Shown: positions 36,894-46,147 of the stretch, one piece after another
How positions within the stretch are numbered: position 1 is the first letter of the stretch
Layout: every line of letters starts with the position of its first letter
Source of the DNA: Vibrio ulleungensis
GTDB lineage: Bacteria; Pseudomonadota; Gammaproteobacteria; Enterobacterales; Vibrionaceae
Length of the DNA: 64,000 bases
Direction: 5' to 3'
Assembly (NCBI RefSeq): GCF_016900875.1
Contig: NZ_JAFEUM010000003.1
Span: 186,001-250,000, forward strand
Translations under genes and position numbers: made by a program
Notes under the pieces: model-generated
Told to the model about the DNA's origin: nothing
Databases searched by the model: none
What the model saw: only the letters and a program-made list of their open reading frames with translations

Positions 36894-37733
36894 ATGGTAA
36901 TTAAGGCGAAAAGCCCAGCAGGTTTTGCTGAGAAATACATAATCGAGAGTATCTGGAATGGTCGTTTTCCTCCGGGCTCAATCCTTCCCGCAGAGCGTGA
37001 GCTTTCAGAACTGATCGGGGTGACTCGTACTACGCTTCGCGAAGTGTTGCAGCGCTTGGCTCGCGATGGGTGGCTAACGATTCAACATGGCAAGCCAACC
37101 AAAGTGAACCAATTTATGGAAACCTCTGGTTTGCATATTTTGGATACCTTAATGACCTTGGATGCGGATAACGCCACCGCAATTGTCGAAGACTTGCTGG
37201 CCGCACGTGCAAACATCAGCCCAATCTTCATGCGTTACGCGTTTAAGCTTAACAAAGATGCGACTGAAAAAACCATCACCTCGGTTATCGACAGTTGTGA
37301 AGCATTGATCGCAGCACCTTCTTGGGCGGAGTTTTTAGAGAGCTCGCCGTATGCTGATAAGATTAAGCAAGTTGTCAAAGAAGACAATGAAAAAGATGAG
37401 CTTAAGCGTAATCAAATCTTGGTGGCTAAGACATTCAACTTTTACGATTACATGTTCTTCCAGCGAATCGCGTTCCACTCGGGCAACCAGATTTACGGAT
37501 TGATCTTTAACGGCATGCGCAAGCTGTACGATCGCGTTGGCAGTTTCTACTTCTCTAACCCTCAAGCTCGTAATTTGGCACTCACCTTTTACAAAGAGTT
37601 GTTAGATGTATGTGAGTCTGGCGATCTTGATCGTATACCCGCAGTGATCCGCCAGTACGGTATCGAGAGTAACCAAATCTGGATGGAAATGAAGCTTCGT
37701 TTACCGTCAAACTTCACTGAAGACGATAGCTAA
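36894..37733 (+). CDS. fadR: FadR, fatty-acid metabolism regulator (GntR family)
   Basis: A 279-residue regulator. The winged-helix domain (1-75) has [31 protein letters not shown]; the C-terminal domain binds long-chain acyl-CoA. FadR represses fatty-acid degradation and activates synthesis. The protein is 40 residues longer than E. coli FadR, with an acidic insert of about residues 138-177 ([15 protein letters not shown]...), known from Vibrio FadR to add a second ligand site. The start [15 protein letters not shown] matches the family. No good ribosome site is seen. Confidence 0.96.
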   Translation: MVIKAKSPAGFAEKYIIESIWNGRFPPGSILPAERELSELIGVTRTTLREVLQRLARDGWLTIQHGKPTKVNQFMETSGLHILDTLMTLDADNATAIVEDLLAARANISPIFMRYAFKLNKDATEKTITSVIDSCEALIAAPSWAEFLESSPYADKIKQVVKEDNEKDELKRNQILVAKTFNFYDYMFFQRIAFHSGNQIYGLIFNGMRKLYDRVGSFYFSNPQARNLALTFYKELLDVCESGDLDRIPAVIRQYGIESNQIWMEMKLRLPSNFTEDDS

Positions 37734-37751
37734 ATTTATCAAGTTTAGACT

Positions 37752-37871
37752 CTATGAAAAGGCAGACTGATTAGTCTGCCTTTTTTGTATTTGGACGTTG
37801 TGGGCTTCATTTTGCGAGAGGCTAGGCAGCCAAGACCAAGGCATTGTTCTCTGAATGTCGCTGTTGTGCAT
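37752..37871 (-). CDS. Possible 39-residue small protein, unknown
   Basis: A short minus-strand frame beginning MHNSDIQRTMPWSWLPSL and rich in Asn and Gln after that. AAAGGAG lies nine bases before the ATG, a slightly long but plausible ribosome site. Its last codons run through the fadR terminator palindrome, so its mRNA would end in the same hairpin read the other way. I recall no family. It could be a true small protein, a leader peptide or chance. Conservation of the PWSWLPS stretch in other vibrios would decide. Confidence 0.35.
   Translation of the reverse strand: MHNSDIQRTMPWSWLPSLSQNEAHNVQIQKRQTNQSAFS
37757..37786 (+). terminator. Terminator after fadR
   Basis: AAAAGGCAGACT, loop GATT, AGTCTGCCTTTT plus two T. 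The A tract makes it usable on the minus strand too, where it overlaps the end of the small frame at 37752-37871. Confidence 0.9.
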
Positions 37872-38117
37872 GATGGCGTTCTCCTTTGTGCTAGTATCTG
37901 CATTAGCGATATGTGCTGTGATCAATCTTAGCTTTATACGCGCAATAATCACCAATCACACTCGCTCATGTAACTACTTGTAACTCACCTATCTGCTTTG
38001 CCGATACTTCCTATTTTTACCTTTTCTTGATGTTTACGTAAATTACACCTCAAGCCAAACGGGATTGGCAGTGATTCTAAACGGAGGTTATTTAAACTAT
38101 TACGAGGTAATCAAACA
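37872..38117 (+). promoter_or_regulatory. Leader and promoter region of the outer-membrane barrel gene
   Basis: About 246 bases. Just before the ATG are AACGGAGG (too far to be the main ribosome site) and ACGAGGTAA at a proper distance. The remaining sequence is A/T-rich and shows no named operator. Confidence 0.4.
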
Positions 38118-38702
38118 ATGAAAAAATTCATTCTAGCTTCTACTCTTGCCATCATCTCTGCGTCTACTTTTGCAGCGGGTGATAATTCTGGTCTACGTGT
38201 TGGTGGTGGTTTTGGCGCTGATATTGGCAGTAACACTCTTAGTAGGTCAACAGGCGGCGACTTGGAGCTTGACCCGGCATTGGCATTAGAAGCGGGTTAT
38301 GAGTTCAACGGTATCTTTGGCATTAATGTAAAAGGCTCTGGTACTGGTTTGTCTGCAAACCAAAGTAAATCTAAGAGTACTAACCTAGGTACTATGTACG
38401 ATTTGTCGGTTGAAGCGGAAGCAGGTTATACCTTTAACTTAGACAATGGCGTATCGATTAAACCTTACGCAGCGGTTGGTGGTGTTGGTTTTGATAAAGA
38501 TACTAGCAAATTGCTAGGCTTTAATGGTAAGAATGAGGTCGCTTTTAAAGGACGTGGCGCAGCTGGTGTACGTATGACATTAGACAACGGTCTATATGTG
38601 GATGGTCGTATTCAAGCGACAGACTTTTCTGTTAAAGGTGACACAGTGACTAAAGATGATCTATTGACTCAAGGTCTTATCACTGTCGGCTACAAATTCT
38701 AA
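38118..38702 (+). CDS. Small outer-membrane beta-barrel protein
   Basis: A 194-residue protein with a clear signal peptide (MKKFILASTLAIISASTFA) and a mature part of alternating hydrophobic and polar residues, typical of an eight-strand barrel: GLRVGGGFGADIG, LALEAGYEFN, AEAGYTFNLDNGVSIKPYAAVGG and a C-terminal strand ending GYKF with the terminal phenylalanine needed for BAM-dependent insertion. It belongs to the broad OmpA-like/porin-family barrel group. Specific role unknown. Own promoter region and strong terminator. Confidence 0.82.
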   Translation: MKKFILASTLAIISASTFAAGDNSGLRVGGGFGADIGSNTLSRSTGGDLELDPALALEAGYEFNGIFGINVKGSGTGLSANQSKSKSTNLGTMYDLSVEAEAGYTFNLDNGVSIKPYAAVGGVGFDKDTSKLLGFNGKNEVAFKGRGAAGVRMTLDNGLYVDGRIQATDFSVKGDTVTKDDLLTQGLITVGYKF

Positions 38703-38758
38703 TCGTTCATTTAGCAAGATGATTAGACAAAATTTATGCGATTACCTCGCGTAACCCG

Positions 38759-38780
38759 GCCCCCGAAAGGGGGCTTTTTT
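38759..38780 (+). terminator. Terminator after the barrel gene
   Basis: GCCCCC, GAAA tetraloop, GGGGGC and six T. Very stable stem, 57 bases past the stop and 20 bases before the convergent dnaE2 stop. Confidence 0.9.
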
Positions 38781-38800
38781 GCGTTTATGGGGTTTGGTCA

Positions 38801-41800
38801 CTAATGGAAATCCCGAGAATGAGTCGAAAAATTGCTTAAGCAGTCACTCATATCGGTGAGCTTACCAGCAATGACATGGATCACATTGGCTTCTCGCTCC
38901 ACCACACCGGTAACCTTGAGGATTTTCGCGGTAAGGTAGGCTTGCTTCTGAGCGCGAGCAGTACCTTGCCATACCACAACGTTGACATTACCAACGTCAT
39001 CTTCCAAGGTGAAAAAGGTCACGCCTGCTGCGGTGCCTGGAGACTGCCTCCCTGTGACCACCCCAATGACGGTGGTGACGGTTTTGTGCTCAAGGTGCTT
39101 TAGTTGGTCACTGCGGGTGAATTTTCCTAGTACGCCAGCCTGATCCAGTAAGCGGATAGGGTGTTTGTCTAAAGAGAGTCCTGTGGAGTGGTAATCTTCG
39201 ATTAACGCTTGGTATGGGCTTGGGGCCAAAGTGTATTTAGGCGCCTCTTCGGCAACCGCTTGGCTAAGATCTTGATGCGGGTTTGCCTGTTTAAACAGCG
39301 GTAATTCATGGGTGCTGTCCATCATATCCCAACGCGCTTGGTATCGATCGCCACTGATGCGGCGAAAGGCATTGGCAGAGGCGAGCGATTCTAAGTCTCG
39401 TTTGGATAGGCCGCAGCTTTTGACTTGATGAACGTTGGTAAAATCGCCATCCCGACGCATTAACATCAGTTGCTCTATCCCTGCATCGGATAACCCTTTC
39501 ACCAAGCGAAAGCCTAAGCGAATGGCTTTCTTATCGTGATAACGCACCACACTGTGATCGCGCTGAGATTGATTGACACAGACAGGCAGCAGCACACATT
39601 GATGGCGCTGCGCATCTTGAATAAGCTGAGAGGGGCTGTAAAATCCCATTGGCAAGCTGTTTAGCAGTGAGCAGTAAAACTCAATCGGATAATAATATTT
39701 CAGCCAAGCAGAGCAGTAGGCCAATATCGCAAACGAGGCAGAGTGGCTTTCGGGAAAGCCATATTCACCAAAGCCGCAGATCTGGTCAAAGATGCGTTCG
39801 GCAAAACTGGCTTCGTAGCCACGCTCGAGCATGCCGTTTATCAGCTTATGTTTGAACTTAAACACATTGCCATTTTTTTTCCATGCCGCCATTGCGCGCC
39901 GAAGCTGATCGGCCTCACCACCGGTAAAGCCTGCCGCGACCATCGCCAACTTAATGACTTGTTCTTGAAAAATGGGTACGCCCATGGTGCGCTCAAGCAC
40001 CTCTTTCACGGCATCGGATGGGTAACTGACAGGCTCTATACCGCTGCGCCGTTTTAAAAAAGGATGCACCATATCCCCCTGGATAGGGCCGGGTCGAACA
40101 ATCGCAATTTGGATTACCAAGTCGTAATAGGTTGCAGGCTTAAGCCTTGGCAACATGCTCATTTGCGCGCGTGACTCAATTTGGAATACGCCAATGGTGT
40201 CGGCTTGTTGGATCATCTGGTACACCTTAGGGTCGTCTTGTTGGCGGGTAATATCGGCAATGCTAAGGTCGCGGCCGTGCGTGCGTTTAACCCAATCGAA
40301 ACACTTGCGTATTGCGGTCAGCATACCCAGAGCAAGTACGTCCACCTTAAGCAGTCCGAGGCTTTCTAAATCGTCCTTATCCCATTGAATGATTGTACGG
40401 TCTTCCATCGCGGCATTTTCGACAGGAACCAACTCGTACAATGGACCAGAGGAGATGACAAACCCACCCACATGTTGAGAAAGGTGTCTTGGAAAGCCCA
40501 TGATCTCGTTCACTAGCTGGATAAATTGCTGCCCTTTGACTGACTCTGGCTGCAAACCTAGCTCTACAATTTGCGCTTGCCAGTTGAGTCCGCGGTCGCG
40601 GCGATTGACGTTTTTTATAAAAAAGTCGAGCTGTTCTTCACTTAGCCCCAATGCTTTGCCGACATCACGCACTGCACTTTTAAAGCGGTAACTGATCACG
40701 GTAGCAGCAAGCGCTGCGCGCTCTCGGCCATATTTTTGATAAAGGTATTGGATCACTTCTTCACGTCTTTCGTGCTCAAAATCGACATCGATGTCGGGTG
40801 GCTCGTTGCGTTCTTTACTAATAAAGCGCTCAAACAATACTGAGATTTGTCTTGGGTCGACGGCGGTAATCTCTAAGCAGTAGCAAACCACAGAATTGGC
40901 CGCAGAGCCGCGCCCTTGATACAAGATCCCTTGCGCTTTGGCAAACATCACCACATCGTGGATCGTCAAAAAGAAAAAGGCATAGCCCAGCTCTTCGATG
41001 AGGGTGAGCTCTTTTTCGATGGTGGCATTGACGTGATCCTTTAAGCCGTTAGGAAAGCGCAGCGCTTTGCCTTTTTCGACTAACTCACGCAGATATTGAT
41101 TTGGCGTGAGCCCTTCAGGGACCAGTTCGGCGGGGTATTCATACTTGAGATCTTTGAGTTCAAAGTGGCATAAACTGGCAATATGAACACTCTCTTCTAA
41201 CCATTGCTTGGGAAATAACTTACTGATCTTGGCGCGCGTGCGTAGGCAAGCTTCACTGTTATCAAGCAGCTTTCCGGGTATGGATTCAATGTGTTGATTG
41301 AGCCGGATGGCAGTTAATGTGTGCTGCATAGGCTGGCGAGTGGCATTGTGCATCAGTACACCGCCACAGGCGGTAATAGGTAGAGTCAATTCTTTTGCTA
41401 ATGCTTGGCAGTGTTCTATATAACGGTGTTCGTCATTGTGTAAATGGCGCTGCACACCAATCCACAGTCGATGAGGGTGGTGTTTAACAAGCCACTCTCC
41501 CCATGGGCGGTTGGCGTCTGGATCGGCGTGAGGCAACCAGATAAACAGACAGTGCTTGGCTGACATTAAGTCCCAGCGAGAGAGTTGGTATTCGCCTTTT
41601 TTGGCTCTGCGTCTCGCTTTAGTAATGATCCGGCAAAGTTCTGCGTACCCATCACGGCAGGGAGCGAGAAGTACCACCTTACAAGTGTCTTCAAGCACAA
41701 ATAAGCTGCCGACGATCTGTTTAATAGACAGCTGGTTATCTTTGATGGCGGTATGCGCGCGCACCACACCCGCCAATGAGCATTCGTCACAAATGGCCAG

Positions 41801-41938
41801 AGCTTGATAGCCTAGAAAGTCCGCTTGAGTGATCAGCTCTTCGGGGTGAGAGGCACCAGTCAGAAAGGAAAAGTTACTTTGACAAACCAGCTCGGCGTAG
41901 TGCTCTGCGGGTGGTGTACGAGATTGTGTGTCTGTCAT
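38801..41938 (-). CDS. dnaE2: DnaE2 (ImuC), error-prone DNA polymerase III alpha-like subunit
   Basis: A 1045-residue C-family polymerase. It has an N-terminal PHP domain (YAELVCQSNFSFLTGASHPEEL), the catalytic aspartates in PPDIDVDFEHERRE, QGRGSAANSVVCYCL, FPESHSASFAILAY, a helix-hairpin-helix region and a C-terminal OB domain (VVTGRQSPGTAAGVTFFTLED). DnaE2 carries out SOS-induced mutagenic synthesis together with ImuA and ImuB. It is the last gene of imuA-imuB-dnaE2, seven bases after imuB, under the LexA site at 44103. Confidence 0.96.
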   Translation of the reverse strand: MTDTQSRTPPAEHYAELVCQSNFSFLTGASHPEELITQADFLGYQALAICDECSLAGVVRAHTAIKDNQLSIKQIVGSLFVLEDTCKVVLLAPCRDGYAELCRIITKARRRAKKGEYQLSRWDLMSAKHCLFIWLPHADPDANRPWGEWLVKHHPHRLWIGVQRHLHNDEHRYIEHCQALAKELTLPITACGGVLMHNATRQPMQHTLTAIRLNQHIESIPGKLLDNSEACLRTRAKISKLFPKQWLEESVHIASLCHFELKDLKYEYPAELVPEGLTPNQYLRELVEKGKALRFPNGLKDHVNATIEKELTLIEELGYAFFFLTIHDVVMFAKAQGILYQGRGSAANSVVCYCLEITAVDPRQISVLFERFISKERNEPPDIDVDFEHERREEVIQYLYQKYGRERAALAATVISYRFKSAVRDVGKALGLSEEQLDFFIKNVNRRDRGLNWQAQIVELGLQPESVKGQQFIQLVNEIMGFPRHLSQHVGGFVISSGPLYELVPVENAAMEDRTIIQWDKDDLESLGLLKVDVLALGMLTAIRKCFDWVKRTHGRDLSIADITRQQDDPKVYQMIQQADTIGVFQIESRAQMSMLPRLKPATYYDLVIQIAIVRPGPIQGDMVHPFLKRRSGIEPVSYPSDAVKEVLERTMGVPIFQEQVIKLAMVAAGFTGGEADQLRRAMAAWKKNGNVFKFKHKLINGMLERGYEASFAERIFDQICGFGEYGFPESHSASFAILAYCSAWLKYYYPIEFYCSLLNSLPMGFYSPSQLIQDAQRHQCVLLPVCVNQSQRDHSVVRYHDKKAIRLGFRLVKGLSDAGIEQLMLMRRDGDFTNVHQVKSCGLSKRDLESLASANAFRRISGDRYQARWDMMDSTHELPLFKQANPHQDLSQAVAEEAPKYTLAPSPYQALIEDYHSTGLSLDKHPIRLLDQAGVLGKFTRSDQLKHLEHKTVTTVIGVVTGRQSPGTAAGVTFFTLEDDVGNVNVVVWQGTARAQKQAYLTAKILKVTGVVEREANVIHVIAGKLTDMSDCLSNFSTHSRDFH

Positions 41939-41945
41939 GGCGTCT

Positions 41946-43367
41946 CTAGCTAAATAAGCCGTGCAAATACCATTGCTGCGAAGGTGTTCGATATACCCAT
42001 AGCCAGCGTCCTTGTGGATCTTGGGCTATGAAGTAATCGCGGCTAATGGCGTGGTTATCCCACCACCCGGTCTGTATGCGCTCCGGGCCACTGACAATAC
42101 TGACTTGATGTTGCAGTGGCACGGGGCTGGGTAGGAGTAAGCTTGGTCGAGTTAATAAAGGGGTTAACCTGTCGGTATCGAGCTTGCCTGAGCCGTGCAG
42201 CGCCGCGCGATAGAGTGTGGCATATTCTGGGCGAGGGTCGTCACTTTGCTCAAGCAGACTGACGTGCTCTTCTCCTAATTTTGCTGAAAGTATAGAGATG
42301 AGCTCTTGTGCGCTGAGTGCGCCTTGCTCGCCATCAAATAGATCTTGGCTAAGGGCTTGGTTTAGATCGACGCGCACGGTGGATAAAGTGATCGCCGTGA
42401 CAGGTGCCTCCAACTTAAGGTTTTCTAAGGTTAGCGCTGATAATGTTTGCCACTGGAGTAAACGGTATTCACCTTTTGCTGAGTGAAAATGGATACCCTG
42501 CGGCGCTGTATCTCGTTGATGCAGAGTGAGCTTTAATTCAAACGCCAGTTGATCGCGCAGCCGCAAATGCTGCTCTAATTGAGTCAGCAGTTTGGCGAGC
42601 GGCTTTTCAAGCCAAGCGACATTGTCGAGTTCGTACAGCAGTTCTAGGTGGCGCTCAAAGTGCAGCGGCGGGTGATAGAGTGTGAGTGGGTGATGGAATC
42701 GACCTGTGAGTCTGCCTACATAGTTGACTAAGTGAATGTCGAATCGACGCGCAATTTCGGTGATATTGAGCGCCAACAGTTCAGCCAAACTGGTGACGCC
42801 GACACGATTGAGTTTATCGACGGTTTTGCTGTCGAGTTCACTGCAGGTTAAAGGGTATCGTTGCAACTCATCCAATAACGCTTGGCGATCATTGAGCAAA
42901 CGATCAAGTTGCTGTTGAGCCAGTAACTTGGCGCAAAATGGAGAGAACCCACTCGCAAAGTGATAACTGACATTTAGGGTGTTTAGATGCTGAGTTAACG
43001 CGCTCCAATAGCCTTCTAGGGATTGATACAAAGTGAGCATATTACTTACTTTAAGTAGCAGTCCCTTGGGAGAAAACAACGTAATATCGGCGGCTTTTAA
43101 GTAGAGCCACTGAGCAATTTCATTGAGCTTGGTTTCTTCAATCTCTTGTTGGTAGGGGATCACTTGCAAGTTGTGACACAGTGAGGCAGCGGTGGCCAGC
43201 CCCATTCCAACTTCAATTCCGAGCTCTGTTGCTGCGTTGTTGAGCTGGACAATCTGATGTTTATCCACAATAGCGATCGGCTGCACATCGTCACTCGACT
43301 CGGGCTGTTGCGAGTACAGAGTGTCGAGTTGCAGACAAGGAAAGTAGAGATAAAGCCACAAAGTCAT
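41946..43367 (-). CDS. imuB: ImuB, Y-family polymerase-like mutasome protein
   Basis: A 473-residue DinB/UmuC-fold protein, starting MTLWLYLYFPCLQLDTLY. Like other ImuB proteins it lacks the usual catalytic acidic pairs of active Y-family polymerases (no YxDxD or SxDE motif seen). It is thought to be inactive and to link ImuA and DnaE2 to the beta clamp. The middle SELDSKTVDKLNRVGVTSLAELLAL is the helix-hairpin-helix part. It lies between imuA (15 bases) and dnaE2 (seven bases). Confidence 0.93.
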   Translation of the reverse strand: MTLWLYLYFPCLQLDTLYSQQPESSDDVQPIAIVDKHQIVQLNNAATELGIEVGMGLATAASLCHNLQVIPYQQEIEETKLNEIAQWLYLKAADITLFSPKGLLLKVSNMLTLYQSLEGYWSALTQHLNTLNVSYHFASGFSPFCAKLLAQQQLDRLLNDRQALLDELQRYPLTCSELDSKTVDKLNRVGVTSLAELLALNITEIARRFDIHLVNYVGRLTGRFHHPLTLYHPPLHFERHLELLYELDNVAWLEKPLAKLLTQLEQHLRLRDQLAFELKLTLHQRDTAPQGIHFHSAKGEYRLLQWQTLSALTLENLKLEAPVTAITLSTVRVDLNQALSQDLFDGEQGALSAQELISILSAKLGEEHVSLLEQSDDPRPEYATLYRAALHGSGKLDTDRLTPLLTRPSLLLPSPVPLQHQVSIVSGPERIQTGWWDNHAISRDYFIAQDPQGRWLWVYRTPSQQWYLHGLFS

Positions 43368-43382
43368 GAGCGTTGAGCGCGG

Positions 43383-44081
43383 TTAGGCGCGATGTTGCCA
43401 TTGACGAGGAAAATGAACCACTTCGCCCATAGTAGTACGGCTTGCAAGGCGTTTTTCTTGCTGCGCCACGTAGTGCCAAGTTTGTCGCATATCGACGATA
43501 AATGGTGTTGGGCTCCACCCACCTTTTCGTTTGGTCACCGACACTTCTATGCCTTGTTGGTGGCTAGAAAGCTCGATCGATAGAGGAATAGGCAACGATA
43601 GCGCATGGTTGTTTTGGGGAAATACAAAATGCGCACACTGTCCGGTCTCGCTGGCAACTTGCAAGCGTTTAGCCTGATGAATTTCGAGCTCTGGGTGCCA
43701 CAGCATGACGGTTTTGCAGGCGCCACTTTTTAGGCATTGCTCCGCGGCCCATAAGGCGCCGTTCTCTTTTTCTGGCGTGAGTACCATCACTTGAGATATT
43801 GGAATTTGATGGTAAGCCAGGTACTGGCTGCTTATCTCAGCAGGGGGGTTAATAAAAACGATCAGCCCTTCTTTGGCTTGTTGTTGCAAAAAGGGCGTTA
43901 ACAGCCGTAATTCACCAATACTGATGGGCGATCGTACTTCAGTGAGTCCTGTTTTAGGCCACCCACCCAACTGTTGATCTAAGGAGTCAAAGCCTGATAG
44001 TGAGGTCTCGACTTTAGGTTGAGTGTGGGTTCCTTTCCAAATCAATTGCTTATTATGCAGAGCTTGTAGGTTGCTGTTCAT
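43383..44081 (-). CDS. imuA: ImuA, SOS mutasome accessory protein
   Basis: A 232-residue RecA/SulA-like protein, first in the imuA-imuB-dnaE2 operon. It has the family features FDSLDQQLGGWPKTGLTEV near the N-terminus, EISSQYLAYHQIPISQVMVL and the C-terminal WHYVAQQEKRLA region. It takes part in SOS-induced translesion synthesis. The start, 22 bases downstream of a perfect LexA box, has only a weak ribosome site. Confidence 0.92.
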   Translation of the reverse strand: MNSNLQALHNKQLIWKGTHTQPKVETSLSGFDSLDQQLGGWPKTGLTEVRSPISIGELRLLTPFLQQQAKEGLIVFINPPAEISSQYLAYHQIPISQVMVLTPEKENGALWAAEQCLKSGACKTVMLWHPELEIHQAKRLQVASETGQCAHFVFPQNNHALSLPIPLSIELSSHQQGIEVSVTKRKGGWSPTPFIVDMRQTWHYVAQQEKRLASRTTMGEVVHFPRQWQHRA

Positions 44082-44102
44082 TGGTATCGGCCACTAAAAT
44101 AA

Positions 44103-44118
44103 CTGTATATACATACAG
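44103..44118 (-). promoter_or_regulatory. LexA (SOS) box controlling imuA-imuB-dnaE2
   Basis: CTGTATATACATACAG is a perfect match to CTG-N10-CAG with the alternating TA core of strong gamma-proteobacterial LexA sites. It lies just upstream of imuA. The divergent gene at 44265 is 147 bases away and probably not controlled by it. Confidence 0.92.
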
Positions 44119-44148
44119 TATATTGGATGCATTTTCGGATGCAAGTGG

Positions 44149-44173
44149 AAAAGGATCTTTCGGCGATCCTTTG
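44149..44173. other. Hairpin between the LexA box and the DUF294 gene
   Basis: AAAGGATC, seven-base loop, GATCCTTT. On the minus strand the stem is followed by a short T tract. Its role is unclear; it may insulate the two divergent units. A direct repeat GGATGC (44125 and 44137) lies just before it. Confidence 0.35.
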
Positions 44174-44264
44174 AGCACTCCCTTATCGGTATTTACCGCA
44201 ATGAGCTTTGCTGTAGGCAAGCCTCAAGCCTTGCCGTACAATGAAAAGAAAAAGGTGGCGCACA

Positions 44265-46139
44265 ATGGAACCCGAGCTAATAGAAATCCGAAATTTCCTG
44301 ACTCAGCACCCGCCGTTTTCAGACTTAGAAGACGATATTCTCACCACAGTGATCAGTAAAATTGAGATCTCTTATTATCGTAAAGGCACGCCAATTGTTA
44401 AGTTAGGTGAGTCGATTCACGATCTCTATGTGGTGCGAAGTGGTGCGGTCGAAATTTATCGACGTAATGGTGAGCTCTACAACCGCTTGGACGAAGGGGC
44501 AATATTTGGACAGATGGGATTACTCACCAACAACCGCGTGCGATTCCCAGCCAGCGCCATTGAAGATTCACTGCTGTATTGTGTGCCCGAAAACGTCTTT
44601 TTAGAGCTGTATGAAAGCAGCGATAACTTTGCTGATTTTATGGCGGTGGAAGATTCTGCTCGCCTACGTAATACCGTATCTGAAGCCAATGAGCAAAACG
44701 ATCTCACCACGTCTAAAGTGAGAAAATTACTCACGGGTGAAGTGGCTCAAGTGAATAAAAGCGAAAGCATTCAAAATGTAGCCATTAAGATGGCCGAAGA
44801 GAGCGTTTCTTCGGTATTGGTTATGGATCCTGAAGAAGATGAAGAAAATCAACTGATTGGCATTGTGACCGACAGAGACTTATGCACTCGGGTACTGGCA
44901 AGAAATCTCGACGTCGACCAATCCGTGGCGAATGTGATGACCACAGAGGTTATGACATTGGATCATAACGCTTATGTCTATGAAGCCATGTTGACGATGT
45001 TACAGCATCACGTTCATCACTTACCGGTACTCAAAGATAAGCAGCCGATTGGGATCATCGAAACCACCGACATTATTCGTTATGAGTCTCAAAACTCATT
45101 GCTGTTGGTGAACACCATTTATCAGCAGCAATCTATCGATGATTTAGCGATATTGTCAAACCAAGTAAAAGACAGCTTTGTACGTTTGGTCAATGAGGAC
45201 GCGAATGCGCATATGGTCGGCAGCGCGATGTCGGTTATTGGACGCAGCTTTAAGCAGCGGATCATTGAACTGGCCATTGATGAGTTAGGTGAATCACCTA
45301 TTCCATTTTGTTTTCTCGCACTGGGCTCTATGGGGCGTGATGAACAGTTGATTGTGACCGACCAAGATAATGCGATTATGCTCGATAACAGCTACGATCC
45401 TGCCGTGCATGGTGAGTATTTTGAGCAGTTAGCTAATTACGTGTGTGATGGCTTGGATCGATGTGGCTATACCTATTGTACTGGTGACATCATGGCCAGT
45501 AATCCTGATTGGCGGATGACGTGTGATGAGTGGGAAGCGTGCTTTAGTGATTGGATAGATAACCCTAACCCTAAAGCTCTGCTCAATGCGTCAATATTCT
45601 TTGATCTGCAAGGCGTTTATGGGCGAACCAAGTGGGCAGATAGGTTGAATCGATTTATTGTTCGCCGCGCCAAAGATAACAAGAAATTCTTAGCTTGCTT
45701 GGCACGTAATGCGCTAAATCGAACGCCGCCTCTGGGCTTTTTTAAGAGTTTTGTCATGGAAAAAGACGGCCAGCATAAAAACTCCATTAATTTAAAACGC
45801 CGCGGCACTGCGCCATTAGCCGATTTGATCCGTGTGCATGCGCTTGCTATTGGTTCCTACGCAACCAACAGCTTCGAGCGGTTGGATGATATTGAAGAAG
45901 CAAAATTACTGCCAGAGAGTAAAGCGCAGGATTTACGTGATGCCATGGAATTTATTGCCATGGTACGTATCCGTCACCAGGCACTCGATGTGGAGCAAGA
46001 GATTGAGCCCGATAACAATATTGAGCCTGACAATGTGTCGGAGTTTGATCGACGTAATCTAAAAGATGCGTTCCAAATTTTAAGTCGAGCTCAGAACTTT
46101 CTGAAATATCGATACACCGCCAACAACAGTTTTCAGTGA
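44265..46139 (+). CDS. cNMP-binding, CBS-pair and DUF294 nucleotidyltransferase-like protein
   Basis: A 624-residue signalling protein of four modules. A cyclic-nucleotide-binding domain (about 15-135, GAIFGQMGLLT) is followed by a CBS pair (150-275, VTDRDLC and HHLPVLKDKQPIGIIETTDI), a DUF294 putative nucleotidyltransferase (300-440, LGSMGRDEQLIVTDQDNA) and a DUF294_C helical domain. The GSxGR..D.D motif is that of a GlnD-like nucleotidyltransferase. I start at ATG 44265, with the family-like MEPELIEIRNFL. It overlaps the exonuclease gene. In many relatives this pair lies beside acetate genes; here it does not. Confidence 0.88.
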   Translation: MEPELIEIRNFLTQHPPFSDLEDDILTTVISKIEISYYRKGTPIVKLGESIHDLYVVRSGAVEIYRRNGELYNRLDEGAIFGQMGLLTNNRVRFPASAIEDSLLYCVPENVFLELYESSDNFADFMAVEDSARLRNTVSEANEQNDLTTSKVRKLLTGEVAQVNKSESIQNVAIKMAEESVSSVLVMDPEEDEENQLIGIVTDRDLCTRVLARNLDVDQSVANVMTTEVMTLDHNAYVYEAMLTMLQHHVHHLPVLKDKQPIGIIETTDIIRYESQNSLLLVNTIYQQQSIDDLAILSNQVKDSFVRLVNEDANAHMVGSAMSVIGRSFKQRIIELAIDELGESPIPFCFLALGSMGRDEQLIVTDQDNAIMLDNSYDPAVHGEYFEQLANYVCDGLDRCGYTYCTGDIMASNPDWRMTCDEWEACFSDWIDNPNPKALLNASIFFDLQGVYGRTKWADRLNRFIVRRAKDNKKFLACLARNALNRTPPLGFFKSFVMEKDGQHKNSINLKRRGTAPLADLIRVHALAIGSYATNSFERLDDIEEAKLLPESKAQDLRDAMEFIAMVRIRHQALDVEQEIEPDNNIEPDNVSEFDRRNLKDAFQILSRAQNFLKYRYTANNSFQ

Positions 46140-46147
46140 GTGAGAGT

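Noticed and set aside
36881..36904. Seven-codon upstream frame overlapping the fadR start
   Set aside because: No ribosome site; such short frames are common by chance in A/T-rich leaders.
42000..43367. ImuB as an active Y-family polymerase
   Set aside because: The acidic catalytic motifs expected in active DinB/UmuC enzymes are not visible, which fits the known inactive ImuB group.
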